Assembly (NCBI GenBank): GCA_000155435.1
Contig: DS990263.1
Span: forward strand, 422,300-486,299
Length of the DNA stretch: 64,000 nucleotides
Reading direction: 5' to 3'
DNA from: Clostridiales bacterium 1_7_47FAA
GTDB taxonomy: Bacteria > Bacillota > Clostridia > Lachnospirales > Lachnospiraceae
The translations under genes were made by a program, and so were the position numbers. Shown here one piece after another: positions 1-10,299 of this stretch. The notes under the pieces were generated by a model. That model did not search any database. It worked only from the letters and a program-made list of their open reading frames with translations, and was not told the origin of the DNA. Within the stretch, counting starts at the first letter, position 1. Each line of letters starts with the position of its first letter.

Positions 1-2652
1 GCGGCAATGGGCAACCGGATGTCAGCAGTCATCTATCCGGAAGACCTGGCAGTCATGGAGGAAAAACTGAGGGCCCAGCTTAAGCATGGCAATACCATCC
101 AGAATGAAAACCGTCTGGTCTGCAAAAATGGGCAGGTAAAATGGATTTCCATTAAAGCGCAGCTGTTCACCGGTGAAAATGGGGAACAGTATTTTTACTG
201 TGTATTCGTAGATGCAACGGACGAGAAAAATGTCCAGGAGCGGGTCAAGGAACTGTATGAGAAAGAACTGCTTTATTTTGCCGAACTGTCCTCTGAGGGA
301 GGCCTGGTACAGGGAAGGCTTAATGTTACACAGAACAGGCTGGAGAGCCATGCCTCCACAGACGATGCATCCGTTGCGGAAATAGGCGATACATATGAGG
401 AGGCAGTTGCGAAGCTGGCAGGTTCCGCGGTGGATGCGGCATACGGCAGGAAAATCCTCCATGACTTACAGCGGGAACGGGTGCTGGCTGGCTATGCCTC
501 AGGCAAGACAACCTATCACTTTGATTTCCAGCGCAGGAGCATCCGCCGGGGATCCTTCTGGTGCAGCGCCAGCCTGCGCTTCTGTCTGAATCCTGAAAGC
601 GGCGACATCATATGCTTTTTCTATACCTTTGATGTGACCGAGAAGATGGTTCAGGAGCAGCTGCTCTATAGGATAGCTGAACTGGATTATGACATAGTGA
701 CGGAGATTGACATACAGGAAGACACACACCGTCCGGTTTCCATCCGCTGCAATCAGAAGGAACAGGTGCCAAAGCCCGGCAGGTTCCAGGAATCCATACG
801 GGGGATTGCGGCCCAGTGTATGGAAAAGGCGGCCAGTGAGGAGTATCTTCAGAAACTGGATTACCAATACATTAAGGATCATCTGGAAAAAGAGGACAGC
901 TATTCCTTTATTGTGGAGATGAGGGACCGTGCAGGCGTGATGCGTGTAAAACGGTTTCAGGTCTTCTACATCAATAAGGCCTTGGGTCGTGTGGGCATGT
1001 CCCGCACTGATGTGACCGATGTTGTTCGCAAGGAGCAGAGACAGAAGGAAGACCTGGCAGCGGCGCTGGTTGCGGCAGAGCAGGCCAATGCAGCCAAGTC
1101 TGATTTCCTTTCCAGGATGAGCCATGAAATCCGCACCCCTATGAACGCCATCATTGGAATGAGCACCATTGCCGCCCAGTCCATCGGGGATGATGAACAG
1201 GTGGAAGACTGTATCTCCAAAATTGGAATCTCCTCCCGTTTCCTTCTGTCCCTGATTAATGACATCCTGGACATGAGCCGGATTGAGAGCGGGAAGATGC
1301 TGCTTAAAAATGAAAAAATACCAACAGAAGATTTCCTGAACGGGATTAATTCCATCTGCTACGCCCAGGCCGCTGCCAGGGGCGTGGATTATGAGTGTAT
1401 CGTGGACCCTGTGCTGGATGACTATTACATGGGCGATGCCATGAAGCTGCAGCAGGTCCTGATCAATATCCTGAGCAATGCAATCAAGTTTACCAAGGAG
1501 GGCGGTAAGGTGACGCTCTCGGCAGCCCTGCGCAGGAAGACCAAGAATGACGCCGTCCTGAGGTTCATTGTCAATGATACGGGTATTGGGATGGGAGAGG
1601 AATTCATCCCCCATATCTTCGAACCGTTTTCCCAGGAATCCACAGGCACCACCACTCCTTATGGAGGCTCTGGCCTGGGCCTGGCCATATCCAAAAGTAT
1701 TGTGGATATGATGGATGGCAAGATAAACGTCCGCTCCATTAAGGGAATCGGCACGGAATTCACCGTTGATGTGAAGCTGGGAATTACGGAGGAAGAAAAA
1801 CTCCGGCACAATAAAAGGAAAGCCGTCCATAATTTTTCCCATCTGAAGACCCTGGTGGTGGACGATGATGTGGCTGTCTGCGAAAGCGCCATTGTCACGC
1901 TGGAGGAAATGGGGATCAAGGCTGAATGGGTGGACAGCGGCCGCAAGGCAGTGGAACGGGTAAGCATGCTGTGGGCCGGCGGCAGGTATTTTGACATGAT
2001 ATTGATTGACTGGAAGATGCCTGAAATGGATGGCATTGAGACGGCGCGCCGCATCCGGCAGATTGTGGGACCGGATGTGACCATCATCATCATGACCGCC
2101 TATGACTGGATATGCATTGAACATGAGGCAAAGCTGGCAGGGGTAAACCTGCTGATGAGCAAACCCATGTTTAAATCATCCCTGATTTCTGCGTTCACAA
2201 GGGCGTTGGGGGAAAAGGAAGAACAGGAACGCCAGCCGGAAGCATCAGACTATGATTTTTCAGGGAAGCGGGTGCTGCTTGCCGAGGACAATATCATCAA
2301 TACCGAGGTGGCGGTCATGCTTCTGGAAGGAAAGGGCTTTGGGGTTGATACGGCGGAGAACGGGCTCAGGGCCATGGAGATGTACGGCAAGTCGCCGGAT
2401 GGGTATTATGACGCCATCTTAATGGATATACGCATGCCCCTTATGGACGGCCTGACAGCAGCCAGGAACATACGCCATCTGAGTAATCCGGATGCCGGAA
2501 CCATACCGATCATTGCCATGACGGCCAATGCCTTTGATGATGACATTGAAAAGAGCAAGGCAGCCGGCATGGATGCCCATCTGGCCAAACCCATTGAGCC
2601 GGAACGGCTGTTTCAAACCTTATATGACTTTATTTTTGGAAAGGAGGCCTGA
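1..2652 (+). CDS. Hybrid sensor histidine kinase with two receiver domains (5' end outside window)
   Basis: Membrane-independent-looking PAS sensor kinase. The frame is open from base 1, so the start lies upstream; the first Met at base 7 sits inside a PAS/PAC domain and is unlikely to be the start. Counting from base 1: PAS/PAC about 1-80, a second PAS-like region about 95-345, a coiled linker, HisKA with SHEIRTPMNAIIG (phospho-His about 375), HATPase_c with NDTGIGMG and GSGLGLAIS, then two receivers whose phospho-acceptor Asp lie near 670 (LIDWKMPEMDG) and 809 (LMDIRMPLMDG). No transmembrane segment is visible, so it probably senses in the cytosol. It is followed after 2 bases by a free Hpt protein, which suggests a multi-step phosphorelay. 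Signal and output are unknown. Confidence 0.93.
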   Translation, partial: AAMGNRMSAVIYPEDLAVMEEKLRAQLKHGNTIQNENRLVCKNGQVKWISIKAQLFTGENGEQYFYCVFVDATDEKNVQERVKELYEKELLYFAELSSEGGLVQGRLNVTQNRLESHASTDDASVAEIGDTYEEAVAKLAGSAVDAAYGRKILHDLQRERVLAGYASGKTTYHFDFQRRSIRRGSFWCSASLRFCLNPESGDIICFFYTFDVTEKMVQEQLLYRIAELDYDIVTEIDIQEDTHRPVSIRCNQKEQVPKPGRFQESIRGIAAQCMEKAASEEYLQKLDYQYIKDHLEKEDSYSFIVEMRDRAGVMRVKRFQVFYINKALGRVGMSRTDVTDVVRKEQRQKEDLAAALVAAEQANAAKSDFLSRMSHEIRTPMNAIIGMSTIAAQSIGDDEQVEDCISKIGISSRFLLSLINDILDMSRIESGKMLLKNEKIPTEDFLNGINSICYAQAAARGVDYECIVDPVLDDYYMGDAMKLQQVLINILSNAIKFTKEGGKVTLSAALRRKTKNDAVLRFIVNDTGIGMGEEFIPHIFEPFSQESTGTTTPYGGSGLGLAISKSIVDMMDGKINVRSIKGIGTEFTVDVKLGITEEEKLRHNKRKAVHNFSHLKTLVVDDDVAVCESAIVTLEEMGIKAEWVDSGRKAVERVSMLWAGGRYFDMILIDWKMPEMDGIETARRIRQIVGPDVTIIIMTAYDWICIEHEAKLAGVNLLMSKPMFKSSLISAFTRALGEKEEQERQPEASDYDFSGKRVLLAEDNIINTEVAVMLLEGKGFGVDTAENGLRAMEMYGKSPDGYYDAILMDIRMPLMDGLTAARNIRHLSNPDAGTIPIIAMTANAFDDDIEKSKAAGMDAHLAKPIEPERLFQTLYDFIFGKEA

Positions 2653-2654
2653 CA

Positions 2655-3020
2655 ATGGGGGAGTTCAGGAAAATATTTGAGGCCTACGGGGCGGATTACA
2701 ACTCCACAATGGCGCGGTTCATGGGAAATGAGGCCATGTATGTAAAATTTCTGGACATGCTGTTTAAGGATGACAACCTTGAGAAGCTGGGAACAGCCCT
2801 TGGGCAGCAGGACTATGAGGCTGCATTTGCTGCCGCCCATACGCTTAAGGGGGTAGTGGGGAATATGGGGCTGACCCCTCTTTTTAACGCGGTCTGCGCC
2901 ATTGTGGAGCCTCTTCGCAACGGTAAGGACCCGGATGGTTATACCGCATTATATCAGATCATCCGGTCTGAATTCCTACGGGCGGATGAACTTCGGGCAA
3001 CACTGAAAGAAGGGCGGTAA
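2655..3020 (+). CDS. Hpt (histidine phosphotransfer) domain protein
   Basis: Small 121-residue protein consisting essentially of one Hpt domain. The motif AHTLKGVVGNMG carries the phosphorylatable His62, the hallmark of four-helix Hpt modules that shuttle phosphate between receivers. It starts 2 bases after the upstream hybrid kinase with a purine-rich site (GGAGG inside the kinase end) and is followed 5 bases later by a second hybrid kinase. It is therefore almost certainly co-transcribed and the likely shared phospho-carrier for both kinases. That partnership is inferred from position. Confidence 0.93.
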   Translation: MGEFRKIFEAYGADYNSTMARFMGNEAMYVKFLDMLFKDDNLEKLGTALGQQDYEAAFAAAHTLKGVVGNMGLTPLFNAVCAIVEPLRNGKDPDGYTALYQIIRSEFLRADELRATLKEGR

Positions 3021-3025
3021 TCATC

Positions 3026-6000
3026 ATGACAGGCACTTCTTTTTATGAAGGACAGATGAGGATGGCTTTTGACAGCATTCCCTGCGGCCTTTGTATTTAC
3101 CAGATTGAGGACGGGCAGATCCTGCCCAGGTTCTGCAACCCGGCTTTTCATGAAATCCTGGGCTGTTCCGATGCGCTCAGGTCTGATGCAGGCCAGGTCC
3201 TGGACCTGAAACGGGTCCATCCCGAGGATGCCGGGCCGCTGAAGGGAAAACTGTCCGCCCTGATTCAAGACAAAGGCAGGCTTTGCCATACCTTCCGTCT
3301 GTTTAATGACAAGGAGGATAAATACCGCTGGATCCGCCTGGAAGGATCCGTAAGGAAGCTGGAAGGCGGGCAAATGATGCTCTATGGCGTATTCAGTGAC
3401 GTGAGCAGCCAGGTGCGGACGGAACAGGAACTGGCTGATGCCAATGCCAAGATGGAGGACATCATCAATGCCATTCCCGGCGGTGTGGCCATCTACAGGG
3501 TATCGGATATCTTTGAAACCGTTTATTTTTCAGACGGTGTTCCGGAACTGTCCGGCTATACGGTGGAGGAGTACAGGGAGCTGGTCAAAGGGGATGCGGC
3601 GGAGATGACCTACAAAGAGGATACTGCCATGGTGGTATCCAGGGCAATGGAGGTCATCCGTCTGAGGGGCGTGGATGGTTTTGAGTTCCGCAAGCAGCAC
3701 CGGGACGGACATGTTGTATGGGTGCATGTGCAGATGAAATGGATTGGTGAGGACAGGGGCTGCCCCCTGCTGCACTGTGTGTTCCACAATATTTCCGACC
3801 TGAAAGAGACACAGCTGGAAATGAACCATCTGATTAACTCCATTCCCGGCGGGATTGCCATTTTCCAAAAAGAAGAAGGTGCCTATAAAGCCGAATTCCT
3901 TTCAGACGGCGTGATTGCCCTTGCCGGATATACGAGAAGTGGGTATGAAGCCCTGATTCAGAGGGATGTCCTTGATATTGTCCATGAGGCTGACCAGAAG
4001 CGGGTCCGCGGCGCTGTTGACAATGCAGTGAAGAGCGGCATGGTGCTGGATGTATTTTACCGGATCCGCCATAAGGACGGTCACCTGGTCTGGATACATA
4101 TGAACGGAAGACGCATGGGACCCCTGACCGGACACGCAAGGCTTTATATTGTAGTTACAGGTATGTCGGCAGAGACACGCCTGTTCCAGACAATTGCCAA
4201 TGAGATGTCAGATTCCATCTATGTGATTGACAAGGAGAATTATGACCTTCTCTATGTGAATGAGAATGAGGTCCTTTTTGCGGATTCAAAGAACTGTGTG
4301 GGCCAGAAATGCTATGCGGCCCTCCATGGACAGGACAGCCCCTGCAGGTTCTGCGCCTTAAAAACCCATGCGGCGGACGGACAGGAACATCAGATGCGGG
4401 TAGATGGCTCAGACCGTTTTTATGTGACCCGTTTCAAGGAGAGCGACTGGAATGGGATTCCGGCGTATATAAAGTATGTGCGGGATGTGACGGAGGAGGT
4501 AAGGACACGCAGGGAGAAGGAACGGCTGGAGGAGTATTTCCAGACCGTGATAAAGAACCTGCCGGGCGGTATTGCCGTGGTAAGGTTTGAGAAGGACGGC
4601 AGCATGGTGCCGGAATATATGTCGGACGGATTTGCGGCCCTGACAGCCATGCCCCTTAACCAGGCCTGGGAACTTTACAGCCAGGATGCCATGTCGGGTG
4701 TCCACCCCGATGATAAGGAGCGGGTGGCTGAAGAGATAACAGCGTTCATAAACCAGGGCGGAAGCAGCCTTGAAATGGTGTACCGCCTGGTGCGCGGTGA
4801 CGGCAGTTATGTCTGGGTGAAGAATACCCTTTCCACACTTCTCAGTGAAGGCGGTGAGAGCCGGTTCTATGCGGTTTATCATGATGTGACAAAGGAGCGG
4901 GAGGAACAGGAGCAGCTGCGCCGGCAGTTTAAGGAACGGTTGATGCAGCATTATGGCACAACGGACCCCAATGTACTGATCATGGGACATTGCAATATCA
5001 CCCGGAACCGGATCATTGAAATCAGCGACCATACGGGTTCCCATTTGCTGGAGACCTTTGGATATGACAGGGAGGCGTTCTTTACAGGGATTGCAGGCCT
5101 GGTGGAAGATGGGGCGGAGCGCCGGACATTTTTGGATACCTATCTGAACGCGCCGTCCCTGAAAGCTTTCCGGGAGCAGGATACGGAGAAGATACTCAGG
5201 TGTTTTATTAAGCTGCCCAATGAGAAGAATGGCCGTTATGCACAGTTTAAGGTAAATCTGGTGGATGCGCCGGATACGGGTGATGTGACCGGGATCCTGA
5301 CCGTGACGGATATCACGGAGCAGGTCATCAGCGACCGTATCCTGCATCAGCTTTCCGTGACCAGCTATGATTTTGTCATAGACCTGAACCTGGAGCAGGA
5401 CACCTACACGGTCCTGACCTGCAATGAGAATGCCAGCTGCCTTCCCAGCCGGTCAGGATGCCACTCAGAACATCTGGAACATATGCTTAAGACGATAATC
5501 GTGCCAAAAGACAGGGAACAGTTTGCAGGCTCCCTGGACCCGGCGGAAATCAGGCGGCGTCTGGAGAAGGAGGAGGCATATACATTTTCATTTTCCATCA
5601 TGGATGAGAACCGGGATATCCGTACCAAGAACATGACGGTTTCGGCAATAGACCTTCGTCTGGGCCGGGTCTGTCTGGTGCGCACGGATATAACGGATTC
5701 CGTGCGGGAGCAGCAGGGATTCCTTAACATCATGGCATATACCTTTGACCTGGTAGGGATTATCAATATATACACCGGCCGCCTGACCATGCATACGCGC
5801 CAGACCGTGCTGGAGAACCTGCCGCCTTATATTGCGGATGATTATGAACAGGCGGCAGAGCGGTTTGTGGGCCATTATGACACGGGAGAGGAAGATGGAT
5901 CCGTCCGCCAGTTTTGCCTGGAACATATCCTCCGGACCCTGAAAGCAAAACCAGGGGGGTATGATTTTGTTTTTCCATACCATGGGGATGAAGGGATACG

Positions 6001-7306
6001 CTATAAGCAGATTAATGTGCTGTGGGGGGATGAGAACCACCGTACCGTGTGCCTTGTAAGGGCGGATGTGACGGATATGCTGGCAGAGGAGCGCAGGAGG
6101 AAGAAAGCCCTTGAGGAGGCGCTGGCTGTTGCCAGGGAGGCAAGCCAGGCAAAGAGTGACTTCCTTTCCACCATGAGCCACGATATCCGGACCCCTATGA
6201 ACGCCATCATGGGAATGACAGTGCTGGCCAAGGCCCATCTGGATGAGCGGGAGAGGGTGGCGGACTGCCTGCAGAAGATTTCGGTTTCCTCCAGCCATCT
6301 GCTGAGCCTGATTAACGATATCCTTGACATGAACAAGATTGAGCAGTCCAAAATCAGCCTGAACCATATGAAGATATCCATGTCCGGCCTTCTGGAAAAA
6401 CTGTCCGATATCATGGAGCCCCAGGCCAAGGCGTCGGGACTTAGGTTTACCATCCAAAGCAGGGGGATTGAGCATGGCTATTATTATGGCGACAGCCTGC
6501 GCATTAACCAGATACTCATAAACCTTCTGAGCAATGCGGTCAAGTTCACGCCGGAAGGCGGCAGCGTGGAGTTCCTGGCAGAGGAGATAACGCCAATCAG
6601 GCCCCAGGGCTATGCCCGCTACCGGTTTACGGTCAGGGATACGGGAATCGGTATGGGGGAGGAGTTCTTATCCCATATTTTTGAACCCTTTACCCGCAAT
6701 ACGGCGAGGGTGGAAGGAACCGGGCTGGGTCTCAGCATCACCAAAGGCCTGGTGGATCTCATGGGCGGATATATCGGCGTAGAAAGCAGGATCCATAAGG
6801 GTACCACATTCAGGGTGGAGCTGGAATGTGAGTACGCGGATTGCGGTGGAAGGGATACAGAGACCGCTGGCGCGGAGGATGCAGGGGGTACGGGGACCGG
6901 GCCGGACCAGGCGTTTGCAGGCCGCAGGTTCCTGATTGCGGAAGACAATGACATCAATGCGGAGATACTATGCGAACTGCTTAAGATGCGGGGGGCAGTG
7001 TCTGATGTGATGGAGAACGGCGCCCTGGCATTACAGGCCTACAGGGACGCTGCTCCCGGTACATATGACGCTGTGCTGATGGATATCCGCATGCCGGAGA
7101 TGAACGGATATGAGGCGGCCAGGGCCATCCGCGGTTTGGAGCGCGGGGATGCGGGGCAGATACCGATCATCGCCATGACAGCCAATGCATTTTCCGAGGA
7201 TGTACAGGAGGCACTGGATGCGGGGATGGATGCGCATATTGCCAAGCCCATTGATATGGAAGTATTAAAAACAGCCCTTATCCGGGTCCTGAAGGGGATT
7301 GTATAA
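3026..7306 (+). CDS. Very large multi-PAS hybrid histidine kinase/response regulator
   Basis: 1426-residue sensor. The N-terminal thousand residues hold about seven PAS-like units (recurrent RYRWIRLEGSV, GHVVWVHVQ, GHLVWIH and GSYVWVKNTL type PAC segments, with repeated INAIPGG / INSIPGG / IKNLPGG entry motifs). One PAS unit carries a cysteine cluster (Cys424, 429, 440, 443). After a coiled helix come HisKA with SHDIRTPMNAIMG (His about 1052), HATPase_c (RDTGIGMG, GTGLGLSITKG) and one receiver with Asp about 1352 (LMDIRMPEMNG). No membrane segments are visible, so it is probably cytosolic. It is the third gene of a tight cluster with the upstream kinase and Hpt. The repeated PAS units suggest internal duplication. 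The signal is unknown. Confidence 0.93.
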   Translation: MTGTSFYEGQMRMAFDSIPCGLCIYQIEDGQILPRFCNPAFHEILGCSDALRSDAGQVLDLKRVHPEDAGPLKGKLSALIQDKGRLCHTFRLFNDKEDKYRWIRLEGSVRKLEGGQMMLYGVFSDVSSQVRTEQELADANAKMEDIINAIPGGVAIYRVSDIFETVYFSDGVPELSGYTVEEYRELVKGDAAEMTYKEDTAMVVSRAMEVIRLRGVDGFEFRKQHRDGHVVWVHVQMKWIGEDRGCPLLHCVFHNISDLKETQLEMNHLINSIPGGIAIFQKEEGAYKAEFLSDGVIALAGYTRSGYEALIQRDVLDIVHEADQKRVRGAVDNAVKSGMVLDVFYRIRHKDGHLVWIHMNGRRMGPLTGHARLYIVVTGMSAETRLFQTIANEMSDSIYVIDKENYDLLYVNENEVLFADSKNCVGQKCYAALHGQDSPCRFCALKTHAADGQEHQMRVDGSDRFYVTRFKESDWNGIPAYIKYVRDVTEEVRTRREKERLEEYFQTVIKNLPGGIAVVRFEKDGSMVPEYMSDGFAALTAMPLNQAWELYSQDAMSGVHPDDKERVAEEITAFINQGGSSLEMVYRLVRGDGSYVWVKNTLSTLLSEGGESRFYAVYHDVTKEREEQEQLRRQFKERLMQHYGTTDPNVLIMGHCNITRNRIIEISDHTGSHLLETFGYDREAFFTGIAGLVEDGAERRTFLDTYLNAPSLKAFREQDTEKILRCFIKLPNEKNGRYAQFKVNLVDAPDTGDVTGILTVTDITEQVISDRILHQLSVTSYDFVIDLNLEQDTYTVLTCNENASCLPSRSGCHSEHLEHMLKTIIVPKDREQFAGSLDPAEIRRRLEKEEAYTFSFSIMDENRDIRTKNMTVSAIDLRLGRVCLVRTDITDSVREQQGFLNIMAYTFDLVGIINIYTGRLTMHTRQTVLENLPPYIADDYEQAAERFVGHYDTGEEDGSVRQFCLEHILRTLKAKPGGYDFVFPYHGDEGIRYKQINVLWGDENHRTVCLVRADVTDMLAEERRRKKALEEALAVAREASQAKSDFLSTMSHDIRTPMNAIMGMTVLAKAHLDERERVADCLQKISVSSSHLLSLINDILDMNKIEQSKISLNHMKISMSGLLEKLSDIMEPQAKASGLRFTIQSRGIEHGYYYGDSLRINQILINLLSNAVKFTPEGGSVEFLAEEITPIRPQGYARYRFTVRDTGIGMGEEFLSHIFEPFTRNTARVEGTGLGLSITKGLVDLMGGYIGVESRIHKGTTFRVELECEYADCGGRDTETAGAEDAGGTGTGPDQAFAGRRFLIAEDNDINAEILCELLKMRGAVSDVMENGALALQAYRDAAPGTYDAVLMDIRMPEMNGYEAARAIRGLERGDAGQIPIIAMTANAFSEDVQEALDAGMDAHIAKPIDMEVLKTALIRVLKGIV

Positions 7307-7344
7307 ATATCCGAACATTATATTAGATTTTGCCCTTTTAAATA

Positions 7345-7373
7345 TTGACTTTTAATTAACAAAATGAGATAAT
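7345..7373 (+). promoter_or_regulatory. Sigma-A-type promoter for pckA
   Basis: TTGACT (7345-7350), a 17-base spacer, then GATAAT (7368-7373), in an AT-rich 107-base gap ahead of pckA. Assigned by eye from consensus and spacing. Confidence 0.7.
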
Positions 7374-7413
7374 AAGAAGGATTTCGATAAAATGAAAGAG
7401 AGGATAATGAAAG

Positions 7414-9018
7414 ATGGCAAATGTTGATTTGAGTCAGTATGGTATTACCGGAACTACAGAAATTGTTTACAATCCTTCTTTTGAGATGCTGTTTGAAGAA
7501 GAGACAAAACCTGAACTGGAGGGCTATGAGAAGGGCCAGGTAAGCGAACTTGGCGCTGTTAATGTCATGACCGGTATTTACACTGGACGTTCACCTAAGG
7601 ACAAATTCATTGTCATGGATGAGAACTCCAAGGACACTGTATGGTGGACATCTGATGAATATAAGAATGATAATCATCCGGCCAGCCAGGAAGCATGGGA
7701 TACGGTAAAGAAGATTGCCCTGGAAGAGCTTTCCAACAAAAGGCTTTTCGTTGTAGACGCGTTCTGCGGAGCAAACAAGGACACACGTATGGCAATCCGT
7801 TTCATCGTTGAGGTTGCATGGCAGGCTCATTTCGTTAAGAATATGTTTATCCAGCCAACCGCTGAGGAACTGGAGGACTTTAAGCCAGATTTCGTTGTAT
7901 ATAATGCATCCAAGGCAAAGGTAGAGAACTACAAGGAGCTGGGCCTGAATTCAGAGACAGCTGCCATGTTCAATATCACCAGCCGTGAGCAGGTCATTGT
8001 CAATACATGGTACGGCGGCGAGATGAAGAAGGGCATGTTCTCCATGATGAACTACTTCCTGCCATTAAAGGGCATTGCTTCCATGCACTGTTCAGCCAAC
8101 ACCGACCTGAATGGCGAGAATACTGCTATTTTCTTCGGACTTTCCGGAACAGGTAAGACCACCCTTTCAACAGACCCGAAGCGTCTTCTTATCGGCGATG
8201 ACGAGCATGGCTGGGATGACAACGGCGTATTCAACTTTGAAGGCGGATGCTATGCAAAGGTCATCAACCTGGACAAGGATTCCGAGCCTGACATCTACAA
8301 TGCAATCAAGCGCAATGCACTTTTAGAGAACGTTACCCTGGATGCTGACGGCAAGATTGATTTTGACGATAAGAGCGTGACAGAGAATACACGTGTATCT
8401 TATCCGATTGACCATATTGAGAAGATTGTACGCCCGGTTTCCGCTGCTCCTGCTGCAAAGGATGTTATCTTCCTGTCAGCTGATGCGTTCGGCGTTCTTC
8501 CGCCAGTATCCGTCCTGACACCGGAGCAGACACAGTATTACTTCCTGTCCGGCTTTACAGCAAAGCTTGCTGGTACAGAGCGTGGAATCACAGAGCCTAC
8601 ACCAACATTCTCAGCTTGTTTCGGACAGGCATTCCTGGAACTGCATCCAACCAAGTATGCAGAGGAACTTGTTAAGAGAATGGAGAAGAGCGGTGCAAAG
8701 GCATATCTTGTCAACACTGGCTGGAACGGCACCGGAAAACGTATCTCCATCCGCGATACCCGCGGCATCATCGATGCAATCCTGGATGGCTCCATTGCCA
8801 AGGCACCCACAAAGCAGCTTCCATACTTCAACTTTGAGATTCCGACCGAGCTGCCAGGCGTAGACCCTGCAATCCTTGATCCACGTGATACGTACGGCGA
8901 TGTTTCACAGTGGGAGACAAAGGCTCAGGATCTGGCACAGCGCTTTATCAAGAACTTTGCAAAATATGAGGGCAATGCAGCAGGAAAAGCATTAGTTTCC
9001 GCAGGCCCACAGTTATAA
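7414..9018 (+). CDS. pckA: Phosphoenolpyruvate carboxykinase (ATP)
   Basis: 534-residue cytosolic enzyme interconverting oxaloacetate plus ATP and PEP plus CO2. In gut anaerobes it often runs in the PEP-carboxylating direction. The length matches the bacterial ATP-dependent family. Visible motifs: the substrate loop TGRSPKDKF near the N terminus, [18 protein letters not shown], the P-loop [11 protein letters not shown] (about 242-252) with the following metal-binding GDDEHGW, and [11 protein letters not shown]. Codon use is strongly biased to preferred codons compared with neighbours, suggesting high expression. It is monocistronic, with its own promoter upstream and a strong terminator downstream. 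The start is preceded by AGAGAGG. Confidence 0.98.
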   Translation: MANVDLSQYGITGTTEIVYNPSFEMLFEEETKPELEGYEKGQVSELGAVNVMTGIYTGRSPKDKFIVMDENSKDTVWWTSDEYKNDNHPASQEAWDTVKKIALEELSNKRLFVVDAFCGANKDTRMAIRFIVEVAWQAHFVKNMFIQPTAEELEDFKPDFVVYNASKAKVENYKELGLNSETAAMFNITSREQVIVNTWYGGEMKKGMFSMMNYFLPLKGIASMHCSANTDLNGENTAIFFGLSGTGKTTLSTDPKRLLIGDDEHGWDDNGVFNFEGGCYAKVINLDKDSEPDIYNAIKRNALLENVTLDADGKIDFDDKSVTENTRVSYPIDHIEKIVRPVSAAPAAKDVIFLSADAFGVLPPVSVLTPEQTQYYFLSGFTAKLAGTERGITEPTPTFSACFGQAFLELHPTKYAEELVKRMEKSGAKAYLVNTGWNGTGKRISIRDTRGIIDAILDGSIAKAPTKQLPYFNFEIPTELPGVDPAILDPRDTYGDVSQWETKAQDLAQRFIKNFAKYEGNAAGKALVSAGPQL

Positions 9019-9084
9019 TTGTTACTGAATCAGGTCATCTGTGGACTGGATTCATCATATAAGGATTGATATCCCTGTATAGAA

Positions 9085-9133
9085 ACAGGCAGCCTGTCTC
9101 CGGATTGATTGGAGACATGGCTGCCTGTCTTTT
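9085..9133 (+). terminator. Rho-independent terminator after pckA
   Basis: Arms 9085-9101 and 9111-9128 pair over 17 base pairs with a single bulged A and a 9-base loop, followed by CTTTT. It lies between the convergent pckA and cell-wall hydrolase genes and may serve both. Confidence 0.85.
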
Positions 9134-9153
9134 ATATACAGGACAGATATATG

Positions 9154-10299
9154 CTATTTCTTATAGAAACAGTTGCCGTCCACAACGGTATAGGAGGCAT
9201 AACTTTCATAATCCGCATTCTTGGTGGAATTAAAGAAGAGATAGTCGCCGATGTTATTGGTTCCGCTAAGGGCTGCTTTGGTGGCTTTCAGGGCGCTGGA
9301 GGAGGGACCCTTGGTCAGGTACTTGTCCAACAGGCCGGAGGTGGCTCCGGGAAACTGTCCCTGTGCATATATGACATCGGTTACGGAACTGCCCCAGCGG
9401 CCGGATTTGACGCGGTTCACAATGGTGCTGGCCACTGCCAGCTGGCCGTCATAGGAATAGCCCCCGGCTTCCATCATGACACAGGAGGCCAGCAGGTAAA
9501 TTTCATCAGAGGAAACATTGATGACATATTTGGGCGCTTCTTCTGCTTTTTTCTTGGTCTGCTGTTTTTCTGTTTCTTTCAGGGCGGCCAGTTCCGCTTC
9601 AATGCTGATTGCCTTGCCAGGTGACACGCTGATTTTAGTGTAGTCAGTGGATACATAGCCGCTGGTATCCGAGGCCAGCTGGATTTTGGCCCAGCCATCC
9701 TTTTCTTCCAGCACAGGATAGTAGTCGTCCCCGGCAGCCAGGCCGATTATGGCGGATTCGGTGGTTGGCTCCTCACGCACATTCAGTGTCTGTGTGGTTA
9801 CCCTGGCTGTAAACAGTCCCAGCTCTTTGGCAAGCGGTCTGATGTCCTGTCCAAATACAAGGTAGTCATTGTTCAGCCAGCCCTCCAGTTTACCGGAGCG
9901 GATTTTGGTCCAGCCGTCTTTTTTCTCAAGGATGGTGCCTCCAGCCCCTCTGTAGCACTTGCCGATGATCTTGCCTTCTAAGGATGGCTCCGCCCGCAGG
10001 TTCAGGACATCGGTAACATTGGCCACCACCTTGTTGTCATATTCGGATGCAGCAGGAGCATGGGTGACAGGCACCTGATTGGGGCTGATGGAGGCTTTGG
10101 GCGCCGCCGTGTCAGCCGGTATTGGGGAAATGGAAACTTCCTGCGAAGCCTCTGCCGTCAGTGCCTCAGGAATACCTGCCGGGTTAAGCGGTCCGGCCGG
10201 GTATATTCCCAGTGCGGTTATAACGGCTGCCAGGGCAAGGGATGTCCATTTCCAGTCAGTGTGTTTATGCATCTGTTTCTTAAAACCCCCTGTATCCAT
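9154..10299 (-). CDS. SH3-domain cell-wall hydrolase, SleB (Hydrolase_2) type
   Basis: Exported peptidoglycan hydrolase, 381 residues as called. The N terminus has a short basic stretch and one hydrophobic helix (about 19-33, signal peptide or anchor). Then a low-complexity Pro/Ala linker, two bacterial SH3 domains (about 92-150 and 165-223, each with LNLRAEP / LNVREEP and KDGW motifs), a Lys/Glu-rich helix (232-255), and a C-terminal SleB-like domain (263-381) with the conserved Glu in MMEAGG, IVNRVKSGRW and the FFNST segment. SleB-type enzymes act in spore germination or vegetative wall turnover; which applies here is not shown. The better ribosome site (AGGGGG) lies before the second ATG at 10272, so the true start may be there (372 residues). 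Confidence 0.9.
   Translation of the reverse strand: MDTGGFKKQMHKHTDWKWTSLALAAVITALGIYPAGPLNPAGIPEALTAEASQEVSISPIPADTAAPKASISPNQVPVTHAPAASEYDNKVVANVTDVLNLRAEPSLEGKIIGKCYRGAGGTILEKKDGWTKIRSGKLEGWLNNDYLVFGQDIRPLAKELGLFTARVTTQTLNVREEPTTESAIIGLAAGDDYYPVLEEKDGWAKIQLASDTSGYVSTDYTKISVSPGKAISIEAELAALKETEKQQTKKKAEEAPKYVINVSSDEIYLLASCVMMEAGGYSYDGQLAVASTIVNRVKSGRWGSSVTDVIYAQGQFPGATSGLLDKYLTKGPSSSALKATKAALSGTNNIGDYLFFNSTKNADYESYASYTVVDGNCFYKK

Noticed and set aside
499-2124. Long minus-strand open frame of 541 codons across the first kinase
   Set aside because: The plus strand encodes clear PAS, HisKA, HATPase and receiver motifs; the minus frame has no recognisable family and arises from codon bias.
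4409-6475. Long minus-strand frames opposite the giant kinase
   Set aside because: Shadows of the plus-strand PAS and kinase domains, with no ribosome sites or domains.
9109-9624. Plus-strand 171-codon frame across the pckA terminator
   Set aside because: It runs through the terminator and the complement of the SleB-type hydrolase gene.
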